Source: Bosea sp. F3-2
GTDB lineage: Bacteria > Pseudomonadota > Alphaproteobacteria > Rhizobiales > Beijerinckiaceae
Assembly (NCBI RefSeq): GCF_008253865.1
Contig: NZ_CP042331.1
Location: forward strand, 1,736,001-1,800,000
Length of the DNA stretch: 64,000 bases
Direction of reading: 5' to 3'
Shown here: in pieces, positions 45,235 through 54,959 of the stretch
Numbering within the stretch: position 1 is the first letter of the stretch
Layout: the number at the start of each line of letters is the position of its first letter
The notes under the pieces: generated by a model
Told to the model about the DNA's origin: nothing
Seen by the model: the letters and a program-made list of their open reading frames with translations, nothing else
Database searches by the model: none
Made by a program: the position numbers and the translations under genes

Positions 45235-46233
45235 TCAGTCCAGCTGGAACTTCGAGAATTCGCGGTGCTCGCCATAGATGCGGCGCACCGTGCCGGTGAT
45301 CGAGCGATAGACCAGCGTCTCGGTCTCGATCACGTCCTTGCCGAACTTCACGCCCGAGAGCAGGCCGCCATCGGTCACACCGGTGGCGCAGACGATGACG
45401 TCGCCCGAGGCCATCTCCGACATGTCATATTTCTTGTTCGGGTCCTTGACGCCCATGCCGAAGGCCCGCTGGCGCTTCTCCTCGGTGTCGAGGATGAGCC
45501 TGCCCTGCATCTGGCCGCCGACGCAGCGCAGCGCGGCTGCCGCCAGCACGCCCTCGGGCGCGCCGCCGATGCCGAGATAGAGGTCGATGCCGGTCTTCTC
45601 CGGCTGGGTGCAGAAGATCACGCCGGCGACGTCGCCGTCGGTGATGAGGCGGATCGAGCAGCCGGTCTTGCGGACCTCCTCGATCAGCTTGGCATGGCGC
45701 GGACGGTCCATGATCAGCGTCGAGATCTCATGCGGCTTGACGCCCTTGGCCTTGGCCAGCGCGTTGATGTTGTCGGCCGGCGAGGCGTCGAGGTCGATCA
45801 CGCCCTTGGGATAGCCCGGGCCACACGCGATCTTGTCCATGTAGACGTCGGGGGCGTAGAGCAGGCTGCCGGCGCCGGCCATCGCCATCACGGCGATCGA
45901 GCCCGGCATGTCCTTGGCGCAGAGCGTGGTGCCTTCGAGCGGGTCGACCGCGATATGCACCTTCGGGCCGTGCTTGTTGCCGACCTTCTCGCCGATGAAG
46001 AGCATCGGCGCCTCGTCGCGCTCGCCCTCGCCGATGACGATCTCGCCGTCGATGGGGAGGCGGTTCAGCTCACGACGCATCGCGTCGACGGCCGCCTGGT
46101 CGGCGGCCTTCTCATTGCCGTGGCCACGCAGGCGGGCGGCGGAGACGGCGGCGCGCTCGGTGACGCGGACGAGTTCCATCGAGAGATAGCGCTCGATGAT
46201 CTGATCGGGGGAGATCTGGAGATCGACGGACAT
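45235..46233 (-). CDS. glpX: Class II fructose-1,6-bisphosphatase
   Basis: Gluconeogenic enzyme hydrolysing fructose-1,6-bisphosphate to fructose-6-phosphate, 332 residues, cytoplasmic and metal-dependent. Motifs: GEIVIGEGERDEAPMLFIGE, VHIAVDPLEGTTLCAKDMPG, MDKIACGPGYPKGVIDLD, and near the end CATGVTDGGLLSGVKF. It lies 49 bp after hom on the same strand. In this group some GlpX enzymes also hydrolyse sedoheptulose-1,7-bisphosphate; that cannot be told here. Confidence 0.95.
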   Translation of the reverse strand: MSVDLQISPDQIIERYLSMELVRVTERAAVSAARLRGHGNEKAADQAAVDAMRRELNRLPIDGEIVIGEGERDEAPMLFIGEKVGNKHGPKVHIAVDPLEGTTLCAKDMPGSIAVMAMAGAGSLLYAPDVYMDKIACGPGYPKGVIDLDASPADNINALAKAKGVKPHEISTLIMDRPRHAKLIEEVRKTGCSIRLITDGDVAGVIFCTQPEKTGIDLYLGIGGAPEGVLAAAALRCVGGQMQGRLILDTEEKRQRAFGMGVKDPNKKYDMSEMASGDVIVCATGVTDGGLLSGVKFGKDVIETETLVYRSITGTVRRIYGEHREFSKFQLD

Positions 46234-46282
46234 GAAATGGTTTCCCCTTGCAATGCGGCGGGTGGAATCGAGACCGTGAGGT

Positions 46283-47629
46283 CTATTCCCGCTCTATGCG
46301 GATAACTTGCGGCGGTTCCGCGACATGGCCATCCGCGGTGACCTTTTCGAGCGCGGCGCGGATAGCCGACTCGCTGGTGGCATAGGTGATCAGCACGACC
46401 GGAACCGGCGCGCCGGAACGGCCTCCCGGATCGCGGTTGGCGGCTTCGGGCGAACGACGCTGGACGATGCTCTCCAACGAGATGTCGGCCTCGGCCATAC
46501 GGGTCGCGATCGCGGCCGCCGCGCCTGGCCGGTCCGCGACGGCGAGGCGGACATAGTAGCCGCCCTCGTGACGCTGCATCGGCGCGCGCTTGGCCTCCTC
46601 CAGACGGGCAACCGGCAAGCCGAACGGCAGGCCGGCCGTGCCGCGGGCGACATCGGCGATGTCGGCGACCACCGCCGAAGCGGTCGGATCGCCGCCGGCG
46701 CCCGGGCCGACCAGCGTGATCTCGCGAACCGCATCGGCATCGACGCTGACAGCGTTGAGCACGCCCATCACCTGCGCGATCGCGGAGGATTTCGGCACCA
46801 TTGTCGGATGCACGCGCTGCTCGATGCCGGTCTTGGTACGTTCGGCGACGCCGAGCAGCTTGATGCGGTAGCCGAGCTCATCGGCCATCTTCAGGTCGAG
46901 CGGCGTGATCGCGGAGATGCCTTCGACATGAATCGCTTCGGCGTCGATCTTCGTGCCGAAGGCGAGGCTGGTCAGGATGGCGAGCTTGTGAGCGGTGTCG
47001 AAGCCCTCGACGTCGAAGGTCGGGTCGGACTCGGCGTAGCCGAGACGCTGGGCGTCCCTCAGGCAGGCCTCGAAGGTCAGCCCTTCTTCTTCCATGCGGG
47101 AGAGGATGTAATTGCAGGTGCCGTTGAGGATGCCGGAGATGCGGCTGACATTGTTGCCGGCAAGCGCCTCGCGCAGCGTCTTCACCACCGGGATGCCGCC
47201 AGCCGACGAGGCCTCGAAGGCGAGCGCCGCGCCCTTGCTTTCAGCCAGCTCCGCCAGCGCGACGCCATGGGCCGCGAGCAGGGCCTTGTTGGCGGTGACG
47301 ACATGCTTGCCGGCCGAGAGCGCGGCTTCGACCGTCGCCTTGGCCGGACCGTCCGAGCCGCCCATCAGCTCGACCACGCAATCGACGTCGTCGGATTTCG
47401 CCAGCGCGACCGGATCGTCGAACCAAGCGAGGCCGCCGAGATCGACGCCGCGGTCGCGCTTGCGGTCGCGGGCCGAGACGGCAACGACCCGGATCGCCCG
47501 GCCGCAGCGGGCCGCCAGCGCATTCTCCTGCCGTTGCAGGATCTTCAGCACCGAGGCGCCGACCGTGCCGAGGCCGGCGAGGCCGATGCGCAGAGGCTGG
47601 GAGGCGTTCGAAAGGGCAGCGCTGGTCAT
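46283..47629 (-). CDS. hom: Homoserine dehydrogenase
   Basis: Reduces aspartate semialdehyde to homoserine for threonine and methionine synthesis; 448 residues. The NAD(P) motif is IGLAGLGTVGASVLKIL, followed by HVVTANKALLAAHG and the catalytic region AFEASSAGGIPVVKTLREAL. SGILNGTCNYILSRMEEEG is diagnostic. A C-terminal ACT domain (YYVRLAVADRPGAAAAIATR) suggests feedback control by threonine. It stands before glpX and, unlike in many relatives, is separated from the aminotransferase gene by two small genes. Confidence 0.96.
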   Translation of the reverse strand: MTSAALSNASQPLRIGLAGLGTVGASVLKILQRQENALAARCGRAIRVVAVSARDRKRDRGVDLGGLAWFDDPVALAKSDDVDCVVELMGGSDGPAKATVEAALSAGKHVVTANKALLAAHGVALAELAESKGAALAFEASSAGGIPVVKTLREALAGNNVSRISGILNGTCNYILSRMEEEGLTFEACLRDAQRLGYAESDPTFDVEGFDTAHKLAILTSLAFGTKIDAEAIHVEGISAITPLDLKMADELGYRIKLLGVAERTKTGIEQRVHPTMVPKSSAIAQVMGVLNAVSVDADAVREITLVGPGAGGDPTASAVVADIADVARGTAGLPFGLPVARLEEAKRAPMQRHEGGYYVRLAVADRPGAAAAIATRMAEADISLESIVQRRSPEAANRDPGGRSGAPVPVVLITYATSESAIRAALEKVTADGHVAEPPQVIRIERE

Positions 47630-47704
47630 GGGCGCGGGGTCGCATGCGGCGCGGTGCGAGTCAACGGAGAGCGACGCTCCAACGCCCGTGAAATGTCATC
47701 GACG

Positions 47705-48517
47705 CTACTCGCGCTGGGCCGAAACGACGTATGCGGCAATGCCTCCTTCGATCGGGCCGGAGCCGAACCGGTGCTCCAGCGCCTTCGCCACGGCCTCGGT
47801 CGCGGCCATGAGCCCCGGCGCGCCCCGCGCCTCGATCTCGCCGCGGATCGGCGTGCCCTGGCAGAAGCCCGTCGCGACATCGACCGCGGAATCGGCGCGG
47901 GCGCGCTTCTCGATACGCTCGATCATCGGTCTTGCGAAGCCGCCGGCCATGAGATCGAGCTCTATCGTCCCGACATCATGATAGCCATGCGGCGTGCGCT
48001 CGATGAAGCGAGGAGGATCGGCTGGGAATGCTTCCGCCAACGCATCCAGCAGCACCGCAGTGAAGTCGTTGCTGGCAACCGCGTCCCAGACATTGAACAG
48101 ATAGCGCCCGCCCGGCCGCAGGACACGCCGCACCTCGCGATGGCTTTTCGGCTTGTCAGGGAAGAACATTACCCCGAACTGGCAGGCGGCGGCATCGAAG
48201 CTCTCGTCAGCGAACGGCAGATCGAGCGCGTCCGCCTGCTGCCAGACAACCCTGTCATTACCCGGTAGCTGCGCAGCGGCAAGGTCGAGCATCGGCTGGT
48301 TCAGATCGGTCGCGACGATGCTCGCACCGTCGAGACGCGCCGCCATCGCGCGCGTCAGCGCGCCCGTTCCGGCCGCAAGCTCAAGAATGCGCGACGGCCG
48401 TGAGGCCATGACGCGGTCGGCCAGATCCTCGGCATAAGGTCGAAAGATCAAAGGTACGAGCAGCCGATCGTAGATCTGCGGAATGGGACCGGCAAAAACC
48501 TTGTCCGTCGCTTCCAT
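47705..48517 (-). CDS. Class I SAM-dependent methyltransferase
   Basis: Protein of 270 residues with the UbiE/Methyltransf_11 pattern. Motif I is RILELAAGTGALTRAMAARL, then ATDLNQPMLDLAAAQ (acidic residue of motif I-post), ADALDLPFADESFDAAACQF and RVLRPGGRYLFNVWD (motif post-II). No hint of the methyl acceptor is seen. It lies 75 bp before hom on the same strand and appears inserted into an otherwise conserved block. Confidence 0.9.
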   Translation of the reverse strand: MEATDKVFAGPIPQIYDRLLVPLIFRPYAEDLADRVMASRPSRILELAAGTGALTRAMAARLDGASIVATDLNQPMLDLAAAQLPGNDRVVWQQADALDLPFADESFDAAACQFGVMFFPDKPKSHREVRRVLRPGGRYLFNVWDAVASNDFTAVLLDALAEAFPADPPRFIERTPHGYHDVGTIELDLMAGGFARPMIERIEKRARADSAVDVATGFCQGTPIRGEIEARGAPGLMAATEAVAKALEHRFGSGPIEGGIAAYVVSAQRE

Positions 48518-48652
48518 GGCAGCACCTGTCGCAGCACACCTCGTACAAGATATCCCGACTATCGACGCGGCGAAATCGCATTATTCAGACTTGCGTGGCC
48601 GCGAAGCACCAGCCCGAGAGAGGTGGCGTTTCAGAGGTTCCCGCAGCCTGCC

Positions 48653-49084
48653 TCAGCCGAAATGGCAGACCACCTCCGCAGCGACGCGCTTCACCTTGCC
48701 GTCCTCGAAGCCGAGATAGATGCGCAGCAGGTTGCTGCCGAAGGCCGTCGCCTTGATGGTGTGCAGCGCTTCGATGGAGTTGCCTTCGGAAACTGTGCTG
48801 TTCTCGACCGCCGGGGTCCAGAACCAGGGTTTTGGCGGATCGATCGTGATCTCGGTGAGCTTGCGCTCGGCCTCGGCCCGCTCCGTCCCGACGGGGATGA
48901 AACGGGAGACGATCTCGGTCGCGTCGCGGGCGCATTCACGCCCGTTGGTGACCGACAGCACTTCGGAAACCAGCGCCGAACGGGTCTGCGGGATACGCCC
49001 CTTCGAGTAATCATAGGTCGCAACGAGACAGACCAGGGCGAAGACGGCGAAAGCGACGCCGAGCAGGCGGCCTTTTCGGAGCAT
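48653..49084 (-). CDS. Small membrane-anchored protein of unknown function
   Basis: Protein of 143 residues with the start at 49082-49084 (MLRKGRLLGVAFAVFALVCL); longer in-frame starts exist. A single hydrophobic segment (residues ~7-24) anchors it or is a signal peptide. The rest (VSRFIPVGTERAEAERKLTE, IYLGFEDGKVKRVAAEVVC) resembles small exported proteins of no known function. Its neighbours give no clue. Codon use is ordinary, so I treat it as a real gene. Confidence 0.65.
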   Translation of the reverse strand: MLRKGRLLGVAFAVFALVCLVATYDYSKGRIPQTRSALVSEVLSVTNGRECARDATEIVSRFIPVGTERAEAERKLTEITIDPPKPWFWTPAVENSTVSEGNSIEALHTIKATAFGSNLLRIYLGFEDGKVKRVAAEVVCHFG

Positions 49085-49195
49085 GGAGACGGGCCTCGGA
49101 CGCGGTGCGGAGCAGGCTGTCCGCACCGCATCGGTTCCCATGTTTTGCGCCTCCGAGTCCAGAGGCCGCGGCACCACACCGGGCGGAGAACCGCC

Positions 49196-50416
49196 CTAGC
49201 CCGCCTTCGGCATCTGGATGACGTTGTGCAGCGTCGCGTCGGCGCCCTTCAGGAATCGGCCGATATTGCGCGCTGCCTGGCGGATGCGCTGCTCATTCTC
49301 GACGATGGCGATGCGGACATAGTCGTCGCCATGCTCGCCGAAACCGATACCCGGCGCCACCGCGACCTCGGCCTTCTCGATCAGAAGCTTCGAGAACTCC
49401 AGGGAACCGAGATGACGGAATTTTTCCGGGATCGCGACCCAGGCGAACATCGACGCCTCCGGCGCCGGAAACTCCCAACCGGCCTTGCCGAAGCTTTCGA
49501 CCAGCGCGTCGCGGCGCTTGCGATAGGTCTCGCGCATCTCGCGGATGCAGTCGTCGGGTCCATTGAGCGCCGCTGCCGCAGCGACCTGGATCGGCGTATA
49601 GGCGCCGTAGTCCAGATAGGACTTCACCCGCGCCAGCGCCGCCAGCAGGCGCTCATTGCCAACAGCGAAACCCATGCGCCAGCCGGCCATGGAAAAGGTC
49701 TTCGACATCGAGGTGAACTCGACCGCGACATCGATCGCGCCCGGCACCTGCAGCATCGAAGGCGGCGGGTTGTTGTCGTCGAAATAGACCTCGGCATAGG
49801 CGAGGTCCGACAGCAGGATGATCTCGTGCTTCTTCGCGAAGGCGACAAGGTCACGGTAGAAGTCGAGCGTCGCGACATAGGCCGTCGGGTTCGCGGGATA
49901 GCAGGTTACGAGCGCGATCGGCTTCGGCACCGAATGCATCATCGCCCGCTCCAGCGCCGGAAACATCGCTGGCGTCGGCTCGGCGGGAACCGAACGAATC
50001 ACGCCGCCCGCCATCAGGAAGCCGAAGGCGTGGATCGGGTAGCTCGGGTTGGGAACGAGCACGACGTCGCCCGGGCCGGTGATGGCCTGCGCCATATTGG
50101 CGAAGCCCTCCTTGGAACCAAGCGTCGCGACGACTTGCGTCTCGGGGTTGAGCTTCACGCCGAAGCGACGCTCGTAATAGTTCGCCTGGGCGCGGCGCAG
50201 GCCGACAATACCCTTCGAGGCGGAATAGCGGTCGGTGCGCGGCTTGCCGGCGGTCTCGACCAGCTTCTCGATGACATGCTTCGGCGCCGGCAGGTCGGGA
50301 TTGCCCATGCCGAGATCGATGATGTCGACGCCCTTGGCGCGCTCGGCTGCCTTGATCTTGTTGACCTGTTCGAAAACGTAGGGCGGCAGGCGCTTGATAC
50401 GATGGAAATCGGTCAT
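49196..50416 (-). CDS. Class I/II aminotransferase (AlaC/LL-diaminopimelate aminotransferase-like)
   Basis: PLP-dependent aminotransferase of 406 residues. Motifs: GVDIIDLGMGNPDLPAPKHV, SKGIVGLRRAQANYYERRFG, VTCYPANPTAYVATLDFYRD and the PLP lysine in TSMSKTFSMAGWRMGFAVGN. In Rhizobiales the orthologue usually stands before hom, and it is annotated either as a glutamate-pyruvate (AlaC) or as an LL-DAP aminotransferase. I cannot choose between them. Before the start, an AT-rich stretch with CGCAATATTTTGCG (50527-50540) may hold its promoter. Confidence 0.9.
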   Translation of the reverse strand: MTDFHRIKRLPPYVFEQVNKIKAAERAKGVDIIDLGMGNPDLPAPKHVIEKLVETAGKPRTDRYSASKGIVGLRRAQANYYERRFGVKLNPETQVVATLGSKEGFANMAQAITGPGDVVLVPNPSYPIHAFGFLMAGGVIRSVPAEPTPAMFPALERAMMHSVPKPIALVTCYPANPTAYVATLDFYRDLVAFAKKHEIILLSDLAYAEVYFDDNNPPPSMLQVPGAIDVAVEFTSMSKTFSMAGWRMGFAVGNERLLAALARVKSYLDYGAYTPIQVAAAAALNGPDDCIREMRETYRKRRDALVESFGKAGWEFPAPEASMFAWVAIPEKFRHLGSLEFSKLLIEKAEVAVAPGIGFGEHGDDYVRIAIVENEQRIRQAARNIGRFLKGADATLHNVIQMPKAG

Positions 50417-50600
50417 TTCGAACAGGTCCTCGGCCGGGGGCGCCGGCAGTGTCTTCTCAGGCGCATGTCACTTCTTTGCGCCGAAGGTGCTTACCATCGC
50501 ATCTTTCGTCCGCACAGAACAAAAAACGCAATATTTTGCGACTGCGACGAAATGGCGACACGAGCGCTGAACCCCACCCGCTCTCAGCGACGGCCGAAAA

Positions 50601-51056
50601 TCAGTTCTGGGGAATCTTCGCAGGCTGAGGAGGCGGCGTCGTGCCCAGCGACTTCGCCTGATTGCCGGCGCTCTCATTAGCCTGGCGCTTGGCCTCGAGC
50701 TGAGACTCGATCTTCTCGAAATCCGAGCGCTTCTTGCACGGATCATTGGGACCGCGGGCGGGCTTGGGCGCCGCGAAGCGGGCCGCCTGGCCAGTGGGCG
50801 TATAAGCCGGCGGCGGCTTCGGCCCCGGACACAGCTGATCGACCGGGATCGTGCTGCCGACCGGGATATATTGCATATCGGCGGGGCGCGTCTCCCTGAC
50901 GAAGCTCTTCGCTTCCTGCGGCGTCGTCGCCATGCCGGCCGCTTCCGCCACGCCCTTGACCCCTTCGTCCCCGGCGCAGCCCGCCAGGGCGATGCCGGCA
51001 GCGGTCAGCACCACCGCAATCCGAAGCGGTTTCCTCGCAGGCATCTCGATCGGCAT
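50601..51056 (-). CDS. Small lipoprotein of unknown function
   Basis: Protein of 151 residues from the ATG at 51054-51056 (MPIEMPARKPLRIAVVLT). The signal peptide ends in a lipobox LAGC, so it is probably lipid-anchored. GGAAGA lies just upstream of this start, which decides it against a start 27 codons earlier. The mature part has few hydrophobic residues, a PGPKPPPAYTPTG stretch and a charged, probably helical C-terminal part. It diverges from phaC by about 116 bp. Function not known. Confidence 0.78.
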   Translation of the reverse strand: MPIEMPARKPLRIAVVLTAAGIALAGCAGDEGVKGVAEAAGMATTPQEAKSFVRETRPADMQYIPVGSTIPVDQLCPGPKPPPAYTPTGQAARFAAPKPARGPNDPCKKRSDFEKIESQLEAKRQANESAGNQAKSLGTTPPPQPAKIPQN

Positions 51057-51172
51057 GGGTTCTTCCAGCAGGTTTGTCGAATGTGCTTGGTAAAGCACAG
51101 CAGTTGCGTCCTTAATAGGACCAAAATGGGAAGCCATGCGCTATCCTAGGACGACAAGGGGGAAGACGACTC

Positions 51173-52996
51173 ATGAACCGCCATGTCGACGACCGAGCCA
51201 AGGACCACAAGGGCTCCGCCGAGTCCGCTGTCCCCGACTTCGACCAGTTCGCGCAGAACATGGGACGGCTCGTCGAGGAATACGGCAAGGTCACCGCCGC
51301 CTATCTGAAGCCGCTCGAACGTGGCGTGGCCAAAACTGGCCAGGCCGACGAGGCGAGCGATATGGTCAGGACGCTCGGCCGCGTCGCCGAGCAGTGGGTC
51401 AACGATCCCGCGAAGATCATCGAGGCGCAGGCTTCGCTGACCCGCGACTTCATGAATCTGTGGAGCGCGGCGCTGAAGCGCGCCGGTGGCGAGGAGGTCG
51501 CCCCGGTTGCCGAACCCGACAAGCGCGACAATCGCTTCAAGGATCCGGACTGGACGAACCACCCAACCTTCGACTTCATCAAGCAGGCCTATCTCATCGG
51601 CTCGCGCTGGGCCGAGACCATGGTCGACAAGGCCGACGACCTCGACCCGCACACCCGCAACAAGGCGCGCTTCTACATCAAGCAGATCGCCGGAGCGCTC
51701 TCGCCGACCAATTTCGTCGCGACCAACCCCGAACTGCTGCGCGAGACCCTGCAGCAGAACGGCGAGAATCTGGTGCGCGGCATGAAGATGCTCGCGGAGG
51801 ACGTCGAAGCCGGCGGCGGCGAGCTCAAGATTCGCCAATCCGACGCCAGCGCCTTCGAGGTCGGCGTCAACATCGCCATGACGCCCGGCAAGGTGATCTT
51901 CCGCAATGAGATCATGGAGCTGATCCAGTACGCGCCGTCGACGCCGCAGGTGCTCAAGCGACCGCTGCTGATCGTGCCGCCCTGGATCAACAAGTTCTAT
52001 ATCCTCGACCTCAATCCGGAGAAGAGCTTCATCCGCTGGTGCGTCGAGCAGGGGCTGACGGTGTTCTGCATCTCCTGGGTCAACCCCGACGCCCGGCACG
52101 CCACCAAGGATTTCGAAGCCTATATGCACGAGGGCATCTTCGCCGCCCTCGAGACCATCGAGCGTGTCACGGGCGAGAAGCGCGTTTCGGCCATCGGGTA
52201 CTGTGTCGGCGGCACGCTGCTCGGCGTGACCCTGGCCTATATGGCCGCGATCGGCGACAAGCGGATCGACAGCGCCACCTTCTTCACCACGCAGGTCGAC
52301 TTCTCGCAGGCAGGCGAACTTTCGGTCTTCGTGGACGAAGAACAGATACGTGCCATCGAAGAGCAGATGGCCAAGACCGGCTACCTAGACGGCTCACGCA
52401 TGTCGGGCGCCTTCAACATGCTGAGGCCCAACGACCTGATCTGGTCCTATGCGGTCAACAATTACCTGAAGGGCAAGACGCCCGCTGCTTTCGACCTGCT
52501 CTACTGGAACTCGGATTCGACCCGGATGCCGGCGGCGAACCATTCCTTCTATCTGCGTAACTGCTATCTCGACAACAAACTCGCCCGGGGCGAGATGACG
52601 ATCGACGGGGAGAGGCTCGATCTGCGGCGCGTGACGATGCCGGTCTATAATCTCGCCACGCGGGAGGATCACATCGCCCCGGCACAATCCGTCTTCAACG
52701 GCTCGCAATGTTTCGGCGGCCCGGTGGAGCATGTCGTGGCGGGCTCCGGCCATATCGCGGGCGTCGTCAACCCGCCGAACAAGGTGAAGTATCAGTACTG
52801 GACGGGCGGGCCGGCCAAGGGAAGCTTTGCCGACTGGCTGACGAAGGCCGAGGAACACCCGGGTTCGTGGTGGCCGCATTGGTTCGCCTGGCTCGAAGCG
52901 CAGGCACCGAAGAAGGTGGCGGCGCGCGAACCGGGGGGCGGCAAGCTGCCGGCGCTCGCCGATGCGCCCGGCACCTACGTCAAGGTCAGGGTCTGA
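51173..52996 (+). CDS. phaC: Class I polyhydroxyalkanoate synthase
   Basis: Polymerises (R)-3-hydroxyacyl-CoA to PHA storage granules; 607 residues, typical of class I. The alpha/beta-hydrolase lipase-like box is AIGYCVGGTLLG with the catalytic Cys. The Asp lies in YNLATREDHIAPAQS and the His in VAGSGHIAGVVNPPNK. NKFYILDLNPEKSFIRWCVE is also conserved. No phaAB or phasin genes are adjacent. A strong hairpin at 53164-53188 ends the transcript about 170 bp downstream. Confidence 0.96.
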   Translation: MNRHVDDRAKDHKGSAESAVPDFDQFAQNMGRLVEEYGKVTAAYLKPLERGVAKTGQADEASDMVRTLGRVAEQWVNDPAKIIEAQASLTRDFMNLWSAALKRAGGEEVAPVAEPDKRDNRFKDPDWTNHPTFDFIKQAYLIGSRWAETMVDKADDLDPHTRNKARFYIKQIAGALSPTNFVATNPELLRETLQQNGENLVRGMKMLAEDVEAGGGELKIRQSDASAFEVGVNIAMTPGKVIFRNEIMELIQYAPSTPQVLKRPLLIVPPWINKFYILDLNPEKSFIRWCVEQGLTVFCISWVNPDARHATKDFEAYMHEGIFAALETIERVTGEKRVSAIGYCVGGTLLGVTLAYMAAIGDKRIDSATFFTTQVDFSQAGELSVFVDEEQIRAIEEQMAKTGYLDGSRMSGAFNMLRPNDLIWSYAVNNYLKGKTPAAFDLLYWNSDSTRMPAANHSFYLRNCYLDNKLARGEMTIDGERLDLRRVTMPVYNLATREDHIAPAQSVFNGSQCFGGPVEHVVAGSGHIAGVVNPPNKVKYQYWTGGPAKGSFADWLTKAEEHPGSWWPHWFAWLEAQAPKKVAAREPGGGKLPALADAPGTYVKVRV

Positions 52997-53163
52997 GACG
53001 ATCGGAGATGCGCGATCGCGGTAAGAAATACGACTGAGCTTCGCCTGTGCCGGCGGTCCTTTCTCGCCGGAGCAGGCCTCCTCGTCGGGAGCTCTGCCTT
53101 CGCCTGCGGCCTGAGGCCTTCGGGGCGGATCACCGCCAACGTCCCTGCCAGCATCGGAAACAG

Positions 53164-53188
53164 AAAAGCCGGCCCTAGGGCCGGCTTT
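53164..53188. terminator. Bidirectional rho-independent terminator
   Basis: AAAGCCGGCCC and GGGCCGGCTTT pair perfectly around TA, giving A-rich and T-rich ends on both strands. It lies between convergent phaC and the FadL-type porin gene and can serve both. Confidence 0.85.
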
Positions 53189-53211
53189 GCCGAGCGCGTC
53201 CTGCGCCGAAG

Positions 53212-54540
53212 TCAGTACTTGCGAACCACCGGGTGAACCGGGACGGTTTGGGTCGGGTCGTCCCAGCGATAGGTGATGCCGACCGAGGCGATATGGATAT
53301 AGGGCTTCGCTTCGGCGGTGTAGAACACGGCGCCCTGCTGCGGATGCGCGCCGTCGTAGTTCACCTTGGCCTTCTTCACGTCGATATAGGTGTAGCCGAG
53401 GTCGAGCTTGATCTTGTCGGTGAGCTGGTAGCTCGCACCGGCCGAGAGCCAGAGACGATCGTTGTCGGAGATGAAGATCGTGCGGTTGCGGTCGTTGACG
53501 GCCGAGAGTTCATAGCCGACACCGGCGCGCAGGGTCAGCGCGTTGCTGTACTTGTATTCCGCGCCGAGCGAGAAAAACCAGGCGTCGTCATACTGGAAGT
53601 TCAGGCTCGTCGCCGGACGGCCGTTGAGCTGGCTGACGACCGGAATGTTGCGGAAGCGGCTCCAGTTCGTCCATTCGACGCCGGCATGCACCTGCCACTG
53701 GTCGTTGATGACCTGCGAAACGCCGAACACCACCGAATCCGGCAGGTTGAGATTGGCCTTGACGGGAATGACCGCAAGCGGAGTGCGCAGGGTGCCGTCC
53801 AGCGTCTGGCGCACTTCCGAGCGATAGGCCAAACCGATGCTGGTGCCCTGGAACGGCGTCAGCGTGAAGCCGAAGCGGTAGCCGAAATCGATCGTATCGC
53901 CTTCGATAATGACCGGCGCCGCCGTCGGGCCGATGCCGGCGGCCTGCTTCAGCGAGGCGTTGAGCCACTGGACCTGCAGCGCCGCACCGACCGAGAGCCA
54001 ATCGTTGACCTGATAACCGATGGTCGGCGAGACGTTGATCGTGGCGACCTTGGCGGAACGGCCATAGATCTGAGCGGCATGCACCTGATTGTCGGGCTTC
54101 GAACGCAGGCCGTAGGGCGCCCCGGTATGCATACCGATCCAGAGGCGATCCGTGAGCTGCCAGGCCGAATAGGATGCCGGGATGAAGCCGCCGTCGCCGC
54201 CGATATTGCCCGTGCCGTTCTGGATCGGGCTGGCCGGGCCGAAGGGCGAGCCGAGGCGCGTGACCGACGTCGGATCGTAGCTGGCATTGGCGTTGAGGTA
54301 GGTGAAGTTCCAGTTGCTGTTGCGGCCAGGGAACATCGTGATGGTCGCCGGGTTCCAGGCCATCGAACCCATGCCGATGCCGCCCGACGCCGCGCCGGCA
54401 AAGGCCATGCCAAGGCCTTCGGCGCTCTGGCCGCTGCGGATCGCGAAAGAGCTGGCCGAAGCAGCACCGGCAGCGAGGAGAGCAGCAAGCGAGACAGTGG
54501 CGGCAGCAGCAGTACGGACAAGGCCCTTCATCGAATCCAT
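53212..54540 (-). CDS. FadL-family outer membrane porin
   Basis: Outer-membrane beta-barrel for hydrophobic compounds such as long-chain fatty acids, 442 residues. A signal peptide (MKGLVRTAAAATVSLAALLA, cleaved near ASASSFAIR) is followed by the FadL N-terminal hatch pattern GLGMAFAGAASGG, then a run of alternating strands (for example WQVHAGVEWTNWS and LTLRAGVGYEL). The C-terminus is VGITYRW plus a short tail. MKGLVR, three codons later, is a second possible start. Its nearness to phaC and the later acyl-CoA genes agrees with lipid use, but substrate is not proven. Confidence 0.9.
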   Translation of the reverse strand: MDSMKGLVRTAAAATVSLAALLAAGAASASSFAIRSGQSAEGLGMAFAGAASGGIGMGSMAWNPATITMFPGRNSNWNFTYLNANASYDPTSVTRLGSPFGPASPIQNGTGNIGGDGGFIPASYSAWQLTDRLWIGMHTGAPYGLRSKPDNQVHAAQIYGRSAKVATINVSPTIGYQVNDWLSVGAALQVQWLNASLKQAAGIGPTAAPVIIEGDTIDFGYRFGFTLTPFQGTSIGLAYRSEVRQTLDGTLRTPLAVIPVKANLNLPDSVVFGVSQVINDQWQVHAGVEWTNWSRFRNIPVVSQLNGRPATSLNFQYDDAWFFSLGAEYKYSNALTLRAGVGYELSAVNDRNRTIFISDNDRLWLSAGASYQLTDKIKLDLGYTYIDVKKAKVNYDGAHPQQGAVFYTAEAKPYIHIASVGITYRWDDPTQTVPVHPVVRKY

Positions 54541-54959
54541 CCCGGTTAAGCTTTTCCGAGGCGCAGGGACCTCGGTTGATTCGGAGCATGACGCGAGCCG
54601 TTTCCTGCCGCAATCCCGCCTGCATCGCCCAAAATCAGCCTCCGGACCTCCTTATTCGCGGGCGCAAGAGGCAAAAAACGGCCAAAAACCGCCATTTCTG
54701 CAATGTCGGTCGCCCGATCGTTCAGAAAAGGATGGTTCACATACGAACTATTGCCGATTTTACGCCGACGGCATTCCATCCGGCCAGCCGCGCACTCATC
54801 GTTGAAAAAGTCGCTTTGGAACGCGTCGTTGCATTCGGGCAACATCTTCGGCACCTTGCTGCCGCGGACGAGCCATGCACAGAGACGGACTTGTGTTTCG
54901 CCGCCGCATCCGGTCAGAGTCTGAAACCCATTTAGATCGTTTGAAACGGGGGAAACACC
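54541..54959. other. Divergent intergenic region between the FadL-type and FAH-family genes
   Basis: About 420 bp with promoters for both flanking genes expected. GGGGGA lies six bases before the TTG start of the FAH-family gene. No other gene, hairpin or repeat is convincing. Confidence 0.5.

Noticed and set aside
48623..50680. 685-codon plus-strand frame across the aminotransferase gene
   Set aside because: Shadow frame; the minus strand encodes a complete PLP enzyme and a small protein.
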